From NCBI GenBank assembly GCA_041946965.1, contig JBHGBM010000040.1, forward strand, positions 1 to 45,093: a DNA stretch of 45,093 bases, written 5' to 3'. The notes beneath the pieces were generated by a model, which did no database searches, was not told where the DNA came from, and saw only the letters and a list, made by a program, of their open reading frames with translations. The translations under genes were made by a program, and so were the position numbers. How positions within the stretch are numbered: the first letter of the stretch is position 1; every line of letters begins with the position of its first letter. Shown here one piece after another: positions 33,092 through 42,200 of the stretch. Source of the DNA: JBHGBM01 sp041946965 (GTDB lineage Bacteria > Acidobacteriota > Terriglobia > Bryobacterales > Bryobacteraceae).

Positions 33092-33499
33092 TTAGTGCGT
33101 GCCGACCGCAGCTTCGCCGGCAGGCATCCTACGCGCCAGCTCGCGTTCCACCTTGGAGACCGGGGCGGCGTAACCCTTTGCCTGCCGGGGGTTCCAGACG
33201 TTGCGCAGCGCGTAGACGTTGCCGTACTTGTGGAACACCAGCAGGCCGGTGTCCGCCTGTGCGCCCTCGGGTCGCTTAAAGCTCTTGGTGAGCAGGAACA
33301 GCGTGGCGGTGGACTCCGGGGAATGGAATTGGATCTTGCGAAACTCCGGATCGAATCTCACCTGGTAGGACCCGGCGGGCAGAACCTGGTCGCCGGCCAG
33401 AAACTGGAAGGGGATATCGGCGCGCACGGTGACGCCCTCGGCGAACAAGCCGGCCGGCAGCAGCATCGCGGCGGCCATCACGACGATTAAGCACTTCAT
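33092..33499 (-). CDS. small secreted protein of an Acidobacteria-type family, function unknown
   Basis: A 135-aa protein with a signal peptide (MKCLIVVMAAAMLLPAGLFAE). The mature domain has the pattern VTVRADIPFQFLAGDQVLPA, GSYQVRFDPEFRKIQF, then TATLFLLTKSFKRPE and LLVFHKYGNVYALRNVW, a compact beta-rich domain that I associate with many acidobacterial secreted proteins without known role. Start ATG 33499 was chosen because it begins the signal peptide and has GAGGAG about 10 nt upstream; the frame is open 8 codons further. Convergent with the CDF gene; the next minus-strand gene ends 152 nt upstream, separated by a strong hairpin. Confidence 0.82.
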   Translation of the reverse strand: MKCLIVVMAAAMLLPAGLFAEGVTVRADIPFQFLAGDQVLPAGSYQVRFDPEFRKIQFHSPESTATLFLLTKSFKRPEGAQADTGLLVFHKYGNVYALRNVWNPRQAKGYAAPVSKVERELARRMPAGEAAVGTH

Positions 33500-33607
33500 A
33501 GTGGGTGGGGCTCCTCTCAGCAACAGAATACGGATGAAGAGGAGCTTTGTTTCGCGCCGGAACGCGCCGGAGCGCGCGTGGCGTACTTTGGCGTGCTATG
33601 GCGCGGC

Positions 33608-33635
33608 GGGGGCGCCCGGGAATCCGGGCGCCCCC
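33608..33635 (-). terminator. perfect 12-bp hairpin after the 33652-35124 gene
   Basis: GGGGGCGCCCGG (33608-33619) and CCGGGCGCCCCC (33624-33635) are fully complementary with a 4-nt loop, 17 nt beyond the stop of the minus-strand gene. There is no T-run, but a stem of this strength should end or protect the transcript. Confidence 0.6.
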
Positions 33636-33651
33636 ACCGAACCTCAGAGGA

Positions 33652-35124
33652 TCACTGGACAACCACGATATCGGAACCGTTGAACGCGGCGCCTCCGTAG
33701 GCCGGCTTCAACTTGCCGGTAACGTGCACCGTGAGCACATTCCCCGGGACCACCGGGCCGAACTTCGCGAAGAGTTGGGTGTTGTTGATGAACAGCACCA
33801 GATCCATCACACCGTCCGCCCCGATCTTGTTGCAGTCAGTGGGCACGGTCTGGGTACCCGCATAAGGCGTGGCGACATCCTTTACGTAGGTCACAATGGG
33901 AACCAGGTCGGTTTCCACCCTCACCGTGGGCACGTCGATCTTGCTGACGTTGAACGCCAGGGTGCCGACGACGGCAATCGGGATCACGCCCTCCCGCGCC
34001 AGGACCGGATTCGGGCAGAAGAGCGGCTTGACATCCACCGCGACAGTGTTCTGCGGCACTGTCCATACCTTCGTCACCGTCTGCGAGTAGATGGTTGTCC
34101 CGGCGGCATCCACGAACGAAGCCCGGATCTGGTCCGTGCCGGCAATATTGGTGCCGGTGTACGTCCAGGTCACCTGGCCGTTCGTGTCGGTCTTGCAGTC
34201 GGCCGGGTTGCAGACTCCCGAAACTCCGGTGTTCGGGCCGCCGATGACGGCGAAGCTAACCAGAATACCCGGCTGCGGGATATCCGGCAGCGCCTTGAGC
34301 GTCGCGGTAACCGTATGCTGTGTTCCCACCACGTTGGTGGCGGTGTCGGGTTTCAACGTAATGCCGACGACGGTACGGCCGCAGGGCAGGCCGGACGGGT
34401 TGAAGGGCTGAAGGACCTCGAACTTCCATATGTTCTGGAGGTCTACCGAAGAACTCATGTAGTCCGTGTCCAGCCCGTTGTAGATGATCAACCCCTCGTT
34501 GGCGCCGGAAACAAGCTTGGCGTAGGTATGCACCGGCCCGGTAACGTTGAGGATGTTCGTGCCGGCCATGCTGACGCACCAGTTGGGATTGTAGGTGGTC
34601 ATCACGTTCATATCACCCACGGCATCGGTGTTGTTGCTGAGCCTGGTCGCATCGATGTATTTCGGATCTCCCGGGATGTTGCTCGCCAGGGAATTGTTTT
34701 CCACGATGGTCAGGGTGCCGTGGGCGCCCATGGCTCCCGGATTGGACGTGGTGAACGAATACGGCAGCCAGGAGTAATCCTGCGGCGCGCACTCGCTGTC
34801 ATAGATGATCAACTTCTTCCCCGCGTTCACAAAATTCACCAGTGCCGTCTTGCCAGCGGCGGGCAGGTTCGCCATATTGCAGCCCAACCCGCCGGACGCT
34901 GTTGACGATGCCACGTTCAAGAGGGCGGTATCGTAGGCGGCCAAGTTGGCGTCGGTGACATTGGCCGCCGTGATGTTCGTGAAATTCACACCGGTGACCA
35001 AAGGCAAGGTGCCGCCGTTCATTACCGTTCGTGTGGCGATTACAGCCACGTTGACAGATTGAGTTGCGGCAAAGGCGGTCAGACAGAGCACGACCGCCAA
35101 TGCCAGAGCATACAGAGCCTTCAT
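33652..35124 (-). CDS. large secreted protein with Ig-like (Big_1-type) domain
   Basis: A 490-aa exported protein. The signal peptide is MKALYALALAVVLCLTAFAA. Residues about 22-255 resemble a ThuA/GATase-like fold (SVNVAVIATRTVMNGG, LAAYDTALLNVAS, ALVNFVNAGKKLIIYDSE, HTYAKLVSGANEGLIIYNGLD). A Big_1-type Ig domain follows at about 265-365 (VVGITLKPDTATNVVGTQHT, TDTNGQVTWTYTGTNIAGTD). The C-terminal part, about 370-490, holds IPIAVVGTLAFNVSKIDVPTV and DLVLFINNTQLFA, a beta-sandwich seen at the end of other secreted proteins. An aggregation or surface role is possible, but none is proven. A GAGGAA ribosome site precedes ATG 35124. The DNA looks less GC-rich than its surroundings. Confidence 0.85.
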   Translation of the reverse strand: MKALYALALAVVLCLTAFAATQSVNVAVIATRTVMNGGTLPLVTGVNFTNITAANVTDANLAAYDTALLNVASSTASGGLGCNMANLPAAGKTALVNFVNAGKKLIIYDSECAPQDYSWLPYSFTTSNPGAMGAHGTLTIVENNSLASNIPGDPKYIDATRLSNNTDAVGDMNVMTTYNPNWCVSMAGTNILNVTGPVHTYAKLVSGANEGLIIYNGLDTDYMSSSVDLQNIWKFEVLQPFNPSGLPCGRTVVGITLKPDTATNVVGTQHTVTATLKALPDIPQPGILVSFAVIGGPNTGVSGVCNPADCKTDTNGQVTWTYTGTNIAGTDQIRASFVDAAGTTIYSQTVTKVWTVPQNTVAVDVKPLFCPNPVLAREGVIPIAVVGTLAFNVSKIDVPTVRVETDLVPIVTYVKDVATPYAGTQTVPTDCNKIGADGVMDLVLFINNTQLFAKFGPVVPGNVLTVHVTGKLKPAYGGAAFNGSDIVVVQ

Positions 35125-35636
35125 ATCGTCATTCCTCTTTCGCTGGAAAACCGCCGCTCCTGCGAGTGGTTTTGCTAGCTAAATTGGTTAGCGTGCCGGG
35201 GGTGACTTGCACACAACCGGAAGTCGGCAACTTCGGGTGCGACCCTCCCCCCCGGGAGGGGGCCGCGCTTCAGCGAACCACACACAAAATGCGTTAGGGA
35301 ACTTTCCAACATCGCGGCGTACGGCGAGATTCCGCTTGCGTTGGAGGGGAAAAAGCCGAGATCCTCACGGCCAGCCGGTAGTCGAGACGGCGCCATTTGC
35401 GGTGTCCTCCGTCCTTGCGTATGGGGCTGTAAGACAGGTCCGTTGCGATCCCGGATCCGTGAACGATTCCAGGAGGCCTACAAATCGCCTTTGACACACA
35501 CGTAGCGGGAATGACCTTCCCGGCCTCCCGGAAGGCCATTCCCGCCTAGATCATCACAGTTGCTCCCGGCAGACTACGCCCGGTGTGATCCAACCCGGGG
35601 TCCACCCTTACAGCGGGCGCACCCCGCACCGGGGCG
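35125..35636. other. 512-nt intergenic region with strong hairpin
   Basis: No convincing gene is seen. It holds a C-run/G-run block near 35245-35265 and, at 35505-35545, a hairpin: GCGGGAATGACCTTCC pairs with GGAAGGCCATTCCCGC at 15 of 16 positions with a 9-nt loop. The hairpin lies about 90 nt past the stop of the PEP-CTERM gene on the minus strand and has no T-run. Confidence 0.5.
35505..35545. repeat. 16-bp stem inverted repeat
   Basis: Arms 35505-35520 and 35530-35545, one mismatch, loop 35521-35529. It may terminate the PEP-CTERM transcript or be a dispersed palindrome unrelated to the one at 33018-33090. Confidence 0.65.
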
Positions 35637-36449
35637 TCAGGCAGCCCGCCGCCGGAGCTTGCGGCCGAGGAACAGGAGCAAGCCGCCGGTCAGCAGGACG
35701 GTAGTGGGCTCAGGCACCGGTCCCAGGATCTTGTCTTTGCTGATAACGAGCGGCGCGGTGCTCGAAATCATCTTGTCCCACTGAAATGCCCACGTGACAT
35801 CGGCCAGTCCGGCCACGAGGTTATCATTCAGATTCGACCAAACCCCGTCCTGCAACTTGTTCAGAGTGGAGCCCCAGGCTCCGGCTTCCGCATGGCTGGG
35901 CTTCGGCGTGACCACAGTCTCGCTCATGATCAGTCCGCCGCCTGCCCCTGGAATCTGGTTGACGAACCGCAGGCTGGGGTCGATCTTCACATAGTCCAGA
36001 GCTGAGGGGCCCAGGTCGAAATCGGAATACTGAAAGAAGTGAAAATCCAACGAGCCGGCGCCCACCCTTTCTACTCTAATCGTCTCGGCGATATCGGATA
36101 TCAGGCTGCCGGGAGTCCCACCAGTCAAATCGTACTCTACCTGAATCGTGAACCCCGTGCCGGTGTAGACCAGCGTCGCCTTATCAGGGGTCGGTTGAGT
36201 CACCGTCGGCGACCCGAGGGCGCTGATGGGGGCTTCCGGATTGCTGCCGACCCGGTACCAGAACCACTGCTGGTACAGGACGCTGTTGCCGTCGACGAGC
36301 CAGCTATACATACCGCTCTGGCTCTCGGGGTCAATCAACGCAGTTGAGTTGGTATCCGTCAGGGTCACTATAGTGGCACTCGCAGGTGACACCATTAGTA
36401 CGGCCGTGATAAGCACCATGACAAACTGAACAACTGTGACGCGCTTCAT
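35637..36449 (-). CDS. PEP-CTERM sorting-signal protein
   Basis: A 270-aa exported protein. It has a signal peptide (MKRVTVVQFVMVLITAVLMVSPASA) and a C-terminal PEP-CTERM tail: VPEPTTVLLTGGLLLFLGRKLRRR, with the PEP motif, a hydrophobic helix and a basic end. Such proteins are processed by an exosortase and linked to exopolysaccharide or biofilm export. The body (residues about 30-235) is beta-rich (TALIDPESQSGMYSWLVDG, IQVEYDLTGGTPGSLISDIA, SLDFHFFQYSDFDLG). No exosortase gene is in the window. ATG 36449 follows an AAGGAG ribosome site. Visibly lower GC than the neighbours. Confidence 0.88.
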   Translation of the reverse strand: MKRVTVVQFVMVLITAVLMVSPASATIVTLTDTNSTALIDPESQSGMYSWLVDGNSVLYQQWFWYRVGSNPEAPISALGSPTVTQPTPDKATLVYTGTGFTIQVEYDLTGGTPGSLISDIAETIRVERVGAGSLDFHFFQYSDFDLGPSALDYVKIDPSLRFVNQIPGAGGGLIMSETVVTPKPSHAEAGAWGSTLNKLQDGVWSNLNDNLVAGLADVTWAFQWDKMISSTAPLVISKDKILGPVPEPTTVLLTGGLLLFLGRKLRRRAA

Positions 36450-36809
36450 TCACTCTTCTCCTTCCGCTGTGCTCGGATGCCTCACGCGCACCCGACCGTC
36501 TTCTTCCCGCCGCAACAGCGCGCGGACGCGAGAGACGTCACGGACCGTTAAAGCAATTTTGCAGCCTATCGCTCCAGAGGATATAACCCCTTCGTTATCA
36601 GTTGCTTCGAGCCATTCAACCAGCAGCGAACAAGCGCGAAAGAGGGAAAGTCTTTTTCCTTTGTTGCCAATCCTGAGGTCCGGGGAGAGGGGAACCGCCA
36701 GGGGTCGGGGGCCGCGGATTCATTTTCATCGTGGGTTGTGAACCCGCAGGGTTTATGAAAAGTCAGTACGTATGTTACTGATTTTAAAAGTATTACCTGG
36801 TGGCGCCGG
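36450..36809. other. 360-nt intergenic region, no gene seen
   Basis: The upstream region of the PEP-CTERM gene. It holds short inverted repeats: ATAAC-6 nt-GTTAT near 36580-36600 and AACCC-GCA-GGGTT at 36741-36753. The second may help end the STAS transcript. No clear promoter pair or open frame stands out. Confidence 0.4.
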
Positions 36810-37151
36810 CTAATCCGCCGCGGCTGCGTCCGGGTCGGGGAAAAAAGGGAAGATGGTGTCGAGGCGTGTGACGCGGAAGCAGTCGCGCACGTAGCCGGGT
36901 CCGCTGGCCATGCGCAGGTCCGCGCCAGCCTGCTGCGCGCTGTTGAGCGCCGCGATGAAGCGGCCTATCCCGGTGCTGTCGATACGCTTCACGCCCGTGA
37001 GGTCGAAAATCAGACGGCGGCAGCCTTTCTTCAGCAGTTCGGAGGTGAGCGCCTCGATCTCCGCGCTCTCCGGCCCCCGCATGACGCTGCCCGCCAGCGA
37101 CACCAACGTGGTGCCCGGCCGCAATTCCCGGTGCGTGATTTCGAGCAACAT
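36810..37151 (-). CDS. STAS-domain protein, anti-anti-sigma factor type
   Basis: A 113-aa single-domain cytoplasmic protein. The STAS fold is seen as ITHRELRPGTTLVSLAGSV, then CRRLIFDLTGVKRIDSTGIGRF. Ser59 in DSTG is at the position phosphorylated by anti-sigma-factor kinases in SpoIIAA/RsbV proteins, so this is a likely partner-switch regulator. The end is Asp/Ala-rich (PDPDAAAAD). It follows the VWFA gene by 2 nt, so it is the last gene of the receptor-VWFA-STAS run. No anti-sigma kinase is present, so its partner must be coded elsewhere. Confidence 0.9.
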   Translation of the reverse strand: MLLEITHRELRPGTTLVSLAGSVMRGPESAEIEALTSELLKKGCRRLIFDLTGVKRIDSTGIGRFIAALNSAQQAGADLRMASGPGYVRDCFRVTRLDTIFPFFPDPDAAAAD

Positions 37152-37153
37152 GC

Positions 37154-39220
37154 CTAAGGTCTATTATCAGGCAGAAGCACGATGCGTGCGCGGGGAAAGG
37201 CGAATTTGCGTCCCACTTCATCCACCACGCTCACCTGGCAGGTGTAGGGACCGGGGGGCAGCTTCGCCAGCGGGACCTGGAAACGCACCGGCAGCACGCT
37301 TGTGCGGGGACGCGCGGTTTCGTTGAAGCGCGCGGGCTCGGCTTCGAAGGCCTTTACCCGGCCCCGGTAAAAGGCCAGCGACGCCGCCACGCTGGGGGTC
37401 TTGCTGGATGCGTCCAGCGCCGGGTCGTAGACTTCCGCGTAGACGTACAGGTACTGATCCTTGCGGAACACGCGGGTAATGGAGGGGATGAGCTTCTGGC
37501 CGCCGCTGATCAACGGGTTGGCCTCCAGCAGTCTCCTCTTGGCGCCCGCCGAGCCGACCGCGGCCGAAAGCGGCTCGCGCTGGCTGCTCCAGACCACCGA
37601 GCTGACCCGGAGCTGCGGGCTCGCGCCGCCGAGGTCGGGCACGGTGAAACCGGTCTCGAAGGTTCCCATCTTCCCCGTTTGGTTTTCGCGCGCCAGGAAC
37701 TTCAGGCGGTACTCACCGGGCGCCAGCGTGAAGCCTGTATCGTACTGAAACGCACGTTGCGCCAGGCGTTCGGCGTTGGCCTGGTCGAGTTTGACCTTGA
37801 TGCCATCGCGCACGCTGGCGGCCAGGCGGCCGGACTTATCGCGGATCTGGCCGATGAAGTCGAACTCGGTGCCGCCGCGTTTCGCCAGCGCGATCTCCGA
37901 GCCGGGGATCTTCACCGCCACGGGCACGAAGTAGCGGTCGCGGCCGATGCGGAACCAGTTGACCTCCACGGCGAGCGGCAGATCGGTGACCGGGTCGCCC
38001 AGCATGAGCGCCTCTTCCAGGTGCCGCTCCTTATCCGCCGCGGTGAAGTTGCCGAACTGCTTGGCGCCGAAGTAGCCGCTGCGGTAATCGAGCCTGGCCT
38101 GGGGGTGGGAGGCGAGCTTCACCTGCACCCGCCGGAAGCGGCCGTCCATGGCCGTGTTGGTGCTGTAGTAGCCGAGGATGTAGTAGCTGCGCACGTCCTG
38201 CTGCGCCTGCACGATGCCCATGGCGAGGTCGTTGGAATCAAGCAGCGCGCGCCCGCCGGTATCGGCGGCGAGCGACACGAGGGTCTCCTGCTGGTCCTGG
38301 AAGCGGCCGGCCTGCTGGCGCTGCGAAGCGCCGGTGAAAATGCCCGACCCTCGGGAGGAGCCGCGGCTGGCGTCACCGCCCGGAACCATGGCCATCAGGC
38401 CGCGGGCGTCCACCGGATAGAAAGCCACGTTGGCGCGTACGGCGGCGTTGATGGTGGAGCGCAACTGCGACTGGTTTTCCACGCCGGTCTTGCCCACGCC
38501 GCTCGAAAAATACACCAACGCCTTCTTCTCCGGCAGCCCGGCGAGCATCTTAGCGGCGCTTTCGAGTGCGGAGAGCTTGCGGTCGGTGTTGAAGATGTTG
38601 AATTCGCTCTCGTCGGCCTGGAAGGCGGCCCCGGTGTCCTCGCCGGTTTCGTCTCCCGTGTCGCCCTCTTCGGCGAGCTCGGAAGCCTCCCCGATGGGGA
38701 ACGCCTTGATCACGCTCGCCAGCAGGTCGCGGTCGTGGGTGAAGTCCTGCTTGACCTCGAGTTCCGACGCGAAGGTCATGATGGCCACCATGTCGGCGGC
38801 GGTCATGTGCTCGTCCAGGAACTTGAGGGCGGATTGCTGCGCACGCAACTGGTCCGGGGGCGGCATGGAGGAGAAATCGAAAAGCAGCACCATGAGCCGC
38901 CGGTCCTGGTATTGGATCTTGCCCGGCGCGGCGGTGGTGATGGCCTGCGGACGCGGCTTGGCGGGCTCGGCGGCGGCCACCTGCGCCCGCGGCGGGGCGA
39001 GCGGGCGGGTCTCCAGGTTCTGAAACTCGAAGACCGCGATGCTTTGCGGCTTGCCGTCCTCGATCACCGTGAAGTCACTCTTCGTCAGGCCGGTGATGTC
39101 TTTGCCGCTGCGGTCGCGCACCGTCACATCGAGCACGACGAGGTTGGTGGTGGTCCGGAAGACCACTTCGGGCTGCTGCGCCAGCGCGGCGAGCGCCAGG
39201 CCGATGGGAAGCGCGCGCAT
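37154..39220 (-). CDS. secreted VWFA-related domain protein (acidobacterial type)
   Basis: A 688-aa exported protein of the VWFA-related family common in Acidobacteria (known as TIGR03436). Signal peptide: MRALPIGLALAALAQ. Residues about 20-75 form a conserved lead domain (FRTTTNLVVLDVTVRDRSGK, DFTVIEDGKPQ). The VWA fold from about 108 starts RRLMVLLFDFSSMPPPDQL, a MIDAS-like motif written DFSS, not the strict DxSxS, and continues ALVYFSSGVGKTG and VAFYPVDARGLMAM. The rest is beta-rich (RFRRVQVKLASHPQARLDYR; PGEYRLKFLARENQTGK). An acidic insert (residues about 185-210) and a Ser/Gly loop interrupt it. ATG 39220 lies 2 nt after the receptor stop; a TTG at 39226 would overlap it. Role unknown, perhaps envelope protein interaction. 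Confidence 0.9.
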   Translation of the reverse strand: MRALPIGLALAALAQQPEVVFRTTTNLVVLDVTVRDRSGKDITGLTKSDFTVIEDGKPQSIAVFEFQNLETRPLAPPRAQVAAAEPAKPRPQAITTAAPGKIQYQDRRLMVLLFDFSSMPPPDQLRAQQSALKFLDEHMTAADMVAIMTFASELEVKQDFTHDRDLLASVIKAFPIGEASELAEEGDTGDETGEDTGAAFQADESEFNIFNTDRKLSALESAAKMLAGLPEKKALVYFSSGVGKTGVENQSQLRSTINAAVRANVAFYPVDARGLMAMVPGGDASRGSSRGSGIFTGASQRQQAGRFQDQQETLVSLAADTGGRALLDSNDLAMGIVQAQQDVRSYYILGYYSTNTAMDGRFRRVQVKLASHPQARLDYRSGYFGAKQFGNFTAADKERHLEEALMLGDPVTDLPLAVEVNWFRIGRDRYFVPVAVKIPGSEIALAKRGGTEFDFIGQIRDKSGRLAASVRDGIKVKLDQANAERLAQRAFQYDTGFTLAPGEYRLKFLARENQTGKMGTFETGFTVPDLGGASPQLRVSSVVWSSQREPLSAAVGSAGAKRRLLEANPLISGGQKLIPSITRVFRKDQYLYVYAEVYDPALDASSKTPSVAASLAFYRGRVKAFEAEPARFNETARPRTSVLPVRFQVPLAKLPPGPYTCQVSVVDEVGRKFAFPRARIVLLPDNRP

Positions 39221-39222
39221 GG

Positions 39223-42200
39223 TCAAAACCTTATCCTCAGGGTGGCGTTCACGGTGCGCATCCGGCCGGCGGCGGTCGCCAGGCCGTAGTTGGAGGCATT
39301 CACTACGGTGCCCAAGCCCGTAATGGCCACATGGTTGGTGAAGTTCTGGCTGTCCACGCGGAGTTCCACGCGCTTGCGCTCGGTGATGGCGAAGGAGCGT
39401 GAGAGCGAGAGGTTGAGCGAGACGCGCCCCGGGCCGTCGATGGTGTTGCGCCCGGCGTTGCCGAAACGTCCCGAAGGCGGCGTGGTGAATGCGGCCGGGT
39501 TGAAGAACCCGGAGCCGGAGTTCACGGGCAATCCAGTGGCATCCGCGCGGCCGGCGCCGATGGCGCCGGTGCCGCCGGTATCGGACTGGTTGCCCATCAC
39601 GCGCGCGGTGAAGGGGCTGCCGGAACTCGCGCTCATGCCGCCGCTGAACGTCCAGTCTTTCAACAATCGTTGCCGCGTGCCGGCGCCGCTGCGGTCGCTG
39701 ATGGGGGAGGAGACCACGTAGAACAGGTTCAGGGTGTGGATCTGGTTGAAACTCGAACGCCCCCGCTCCGCCCGCAGGTCGTTATCGTTCTGCGCGACCA
39801 CCGCTCCGCCGCCGCCCAAAGTGGAGGCGTTGTCGATGGACTTCGAGTACGTATACATGAGGTTGGCGGAAAGCCCCCGCGAGAAACGGCGGGTGAAGCG
39901 CGCCTGCCCGGCGTGGTAGATGGAGTTGCCCTGCGAGGAGTCAAACGTGAACCCGACCGCGTTGCCGATCTGCCGGCGCTGCTCTGCGGTGAGCGGCGAG
40001 CCGGGCGCGGCGCGGTTGGGCAGGCGTTGTATGTCCAGCCGCGTTCCCTTCGTGCCGAGGTAGCCCACTTCCACGACCAGCCGGTGCGGCAGGCTCTGCT
40101 GAACGGCGAAATTCCACGTTTGCGCGTAGGCCACGCGGTAGTAGCGGTCCACCGCGTAGGTGTTGGTGATGCTCTGCGCCGGAGTGGCGGCGAAACCGTT
40201 CGCCAGCGTCAGGGTGCGCGCCAGGCTGGTATTCACCGTGGCGGTTTTGGCGAAGGGCGGCTGCGCGGCGAGCCGCGAGGGAAACTGGTTGTAGATCGAC
40301 CCGTTGTGGAAGATGCCGTAGCCCATGCGGATCTGGGTGGAGCGTTTCGGAAAGGGCCGCCACGCCATCGCCAAGCGCGGCGAGAGATTGTTCCTGTCGG
40401 GGTCGATCAGCCCGGCGGCAAACGCTCCGCTGTAAGGGCCGGCGACACCGGGCGTGACCACCGCCACGCCGGTGAACCCCGGCGCAATATCCAGGTTCGC
40501 CATGCGCCCGAACTTCTCATGGTAGGGCGTGAAGTATTCGTAGCGCAGCCCCAGGTTGATGGTCAGGTTGGCGCGCGCCCGCCAGTCGTCCATGGCATAG
40601 GCGCTGTACGCCGAGGCGCGGAAGTAAGTGTTGCTGTCGCCGAAGCGCACGCTGCTCGATTGCGGCAGGCCCAGGAGGAAATCCGCGAAGTCGAACCCGG
40701 TGCCGGCCAGCGGCTGCCCCTGCGCGTTGAAGCCGCTGGTGGAGAGCCCGCTGAAGGTGAAGGTCCCGCGCGCGTTCTGGTCCGTGCGGGTGTTGACCTG
40801 CATGCGCCGGTAACCGAAACCCGTGCTGAAGGTGTGCTTGCCGCGCATCACCGTCACGCCGTTGTTGAGGCTGGCGGTCTGGTCGCGCCGCAGCACGGGG
40901 CTGGCATCGGTGAGGCCGCCGAAGTTGGTGAAGTTGAGGTTGGGAGGTCCCCAGTTGACCGGGTCGCGGGCCACGCCGGAGATGCCGAGCTCGCCGGCCA
41001 CGTCGCGCCGGAAGGCGAAGAACGGGACCGTCTCGCTGCGATTGCGGCTGAGTTCCAGGCGCAGGTTGTTGTGAATGCGGCGGGTGATGTTGTGGGTCCA
41101 GCCGCCGCCCACGCTCCAGCCGTTGCCGTCGAGCGTATCGCGGAAGCCATAGAGCTGGAGGTTGGTGGAGTTGCGCCACTGCGAGTTCACGTGCGCGTCG
41201 ATGCGGTTGCTGGTTCCGAGCGACCGGTTCACGCGGATGCTGAAGTTGCTGCTGTCATTGCCCTCGGAGCCCGTGTTCTGGTAGTTTTGCACGCGGCCGG
41301 GCAGGTTCGGCAGGGGGATGAAGTTCAGAAGGCCGGCCGCAGCGCGGTCTACGCGCGAAGCGGGCACCACGTTACCGGGGAAAGGCAGGCCGGTGAGGGG
41401 GTCGTAGATCTGGACGGCGGCGCGCGTGACGGATTGCGAAAAGTCGCCCGCGCGCTCGAGCGGGGAGGGCAGCGTGGCAAGGGCGCTATAGGGGCCGCGG
41501 CCGCGCGTCATGAAGAAGTTCAGGAACACGAATGTGCGGCCGAACACGGACCCTCCCGCCATGGCGCCGAAGCGGTTTTGCGCGTAGGAGGGCTTGGGCA
41601 CCTCCTGGCCTGTAAGGGAATAGGGGCGCGCGTCGAGCGCGGAGTTGGAGAGCGTCCAGTAGAGCGCGCCGCGGATGCCGCCGCGCCCGCGTCCGGCGCG
41701 ATTGCCGAAGCTGGCGCCGGGAATGGGACGTCCGCGCGAACCGCCGCGCGAACTGCCGCGCGGATCGCGGCCGCCGCCGCGTCCGCCGCCCATCATGGGG
41801 GGTCCGCCACGTCCACCGCCGCCCATCATGGGGGGGCCTCCGCCGCGTCCGCTGAGGCCGCCGCGGCTTCCCATGATCGAAGGAGGCCCGCCGCCTTCGG
41901 AGGGAGCGCCGCCCCGCATGCTTTCGGCGCCCGGAGGTCCGCCGCCGAACTCGCCGCGGCCGAACTCGCCGCGGCCGGGACCGTGCATGTCCTCGCGCGT
42001 GGCCTCCTGTAGCCCGCTGCTGAGGCTGCCGCTCACCAGGAAGGCTTCATTGGCGTTGACGGCGTCCACCGGGGGCGCTTCGTGGGCCGGGGCGCTATCG
42101 AGCGCCTGCTGGATCTGCGTTTCGGCCGTTTGGGTGACGTTCAGCGCCTGGAAAGCCTCCTGCCGGGGAGCGGCGGGCCGCGCGGCGGCGTAGGGTTTCA

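Noticed and set aside
36561..36576. Possible sigma-54 promoter for the PEP-CTERM gene
   Set aside because: GG and GC are 11 nt apart rather than 10 and the flanking consensus is poor.
41675..42000. Tandem repeat array as a mobile or CRISPR-like element
   Set aside because: It is the coding sequence of the Gly/Pro/Arg linker, in frame with the receptor, with no spacer pattern.
39670..42012. 780-codon plus-strand open frame
   Set aside because: Antisense shadow of the RGG-linker receptor; its Ala-rich tail is the complement of the Gly/Pro repeat.
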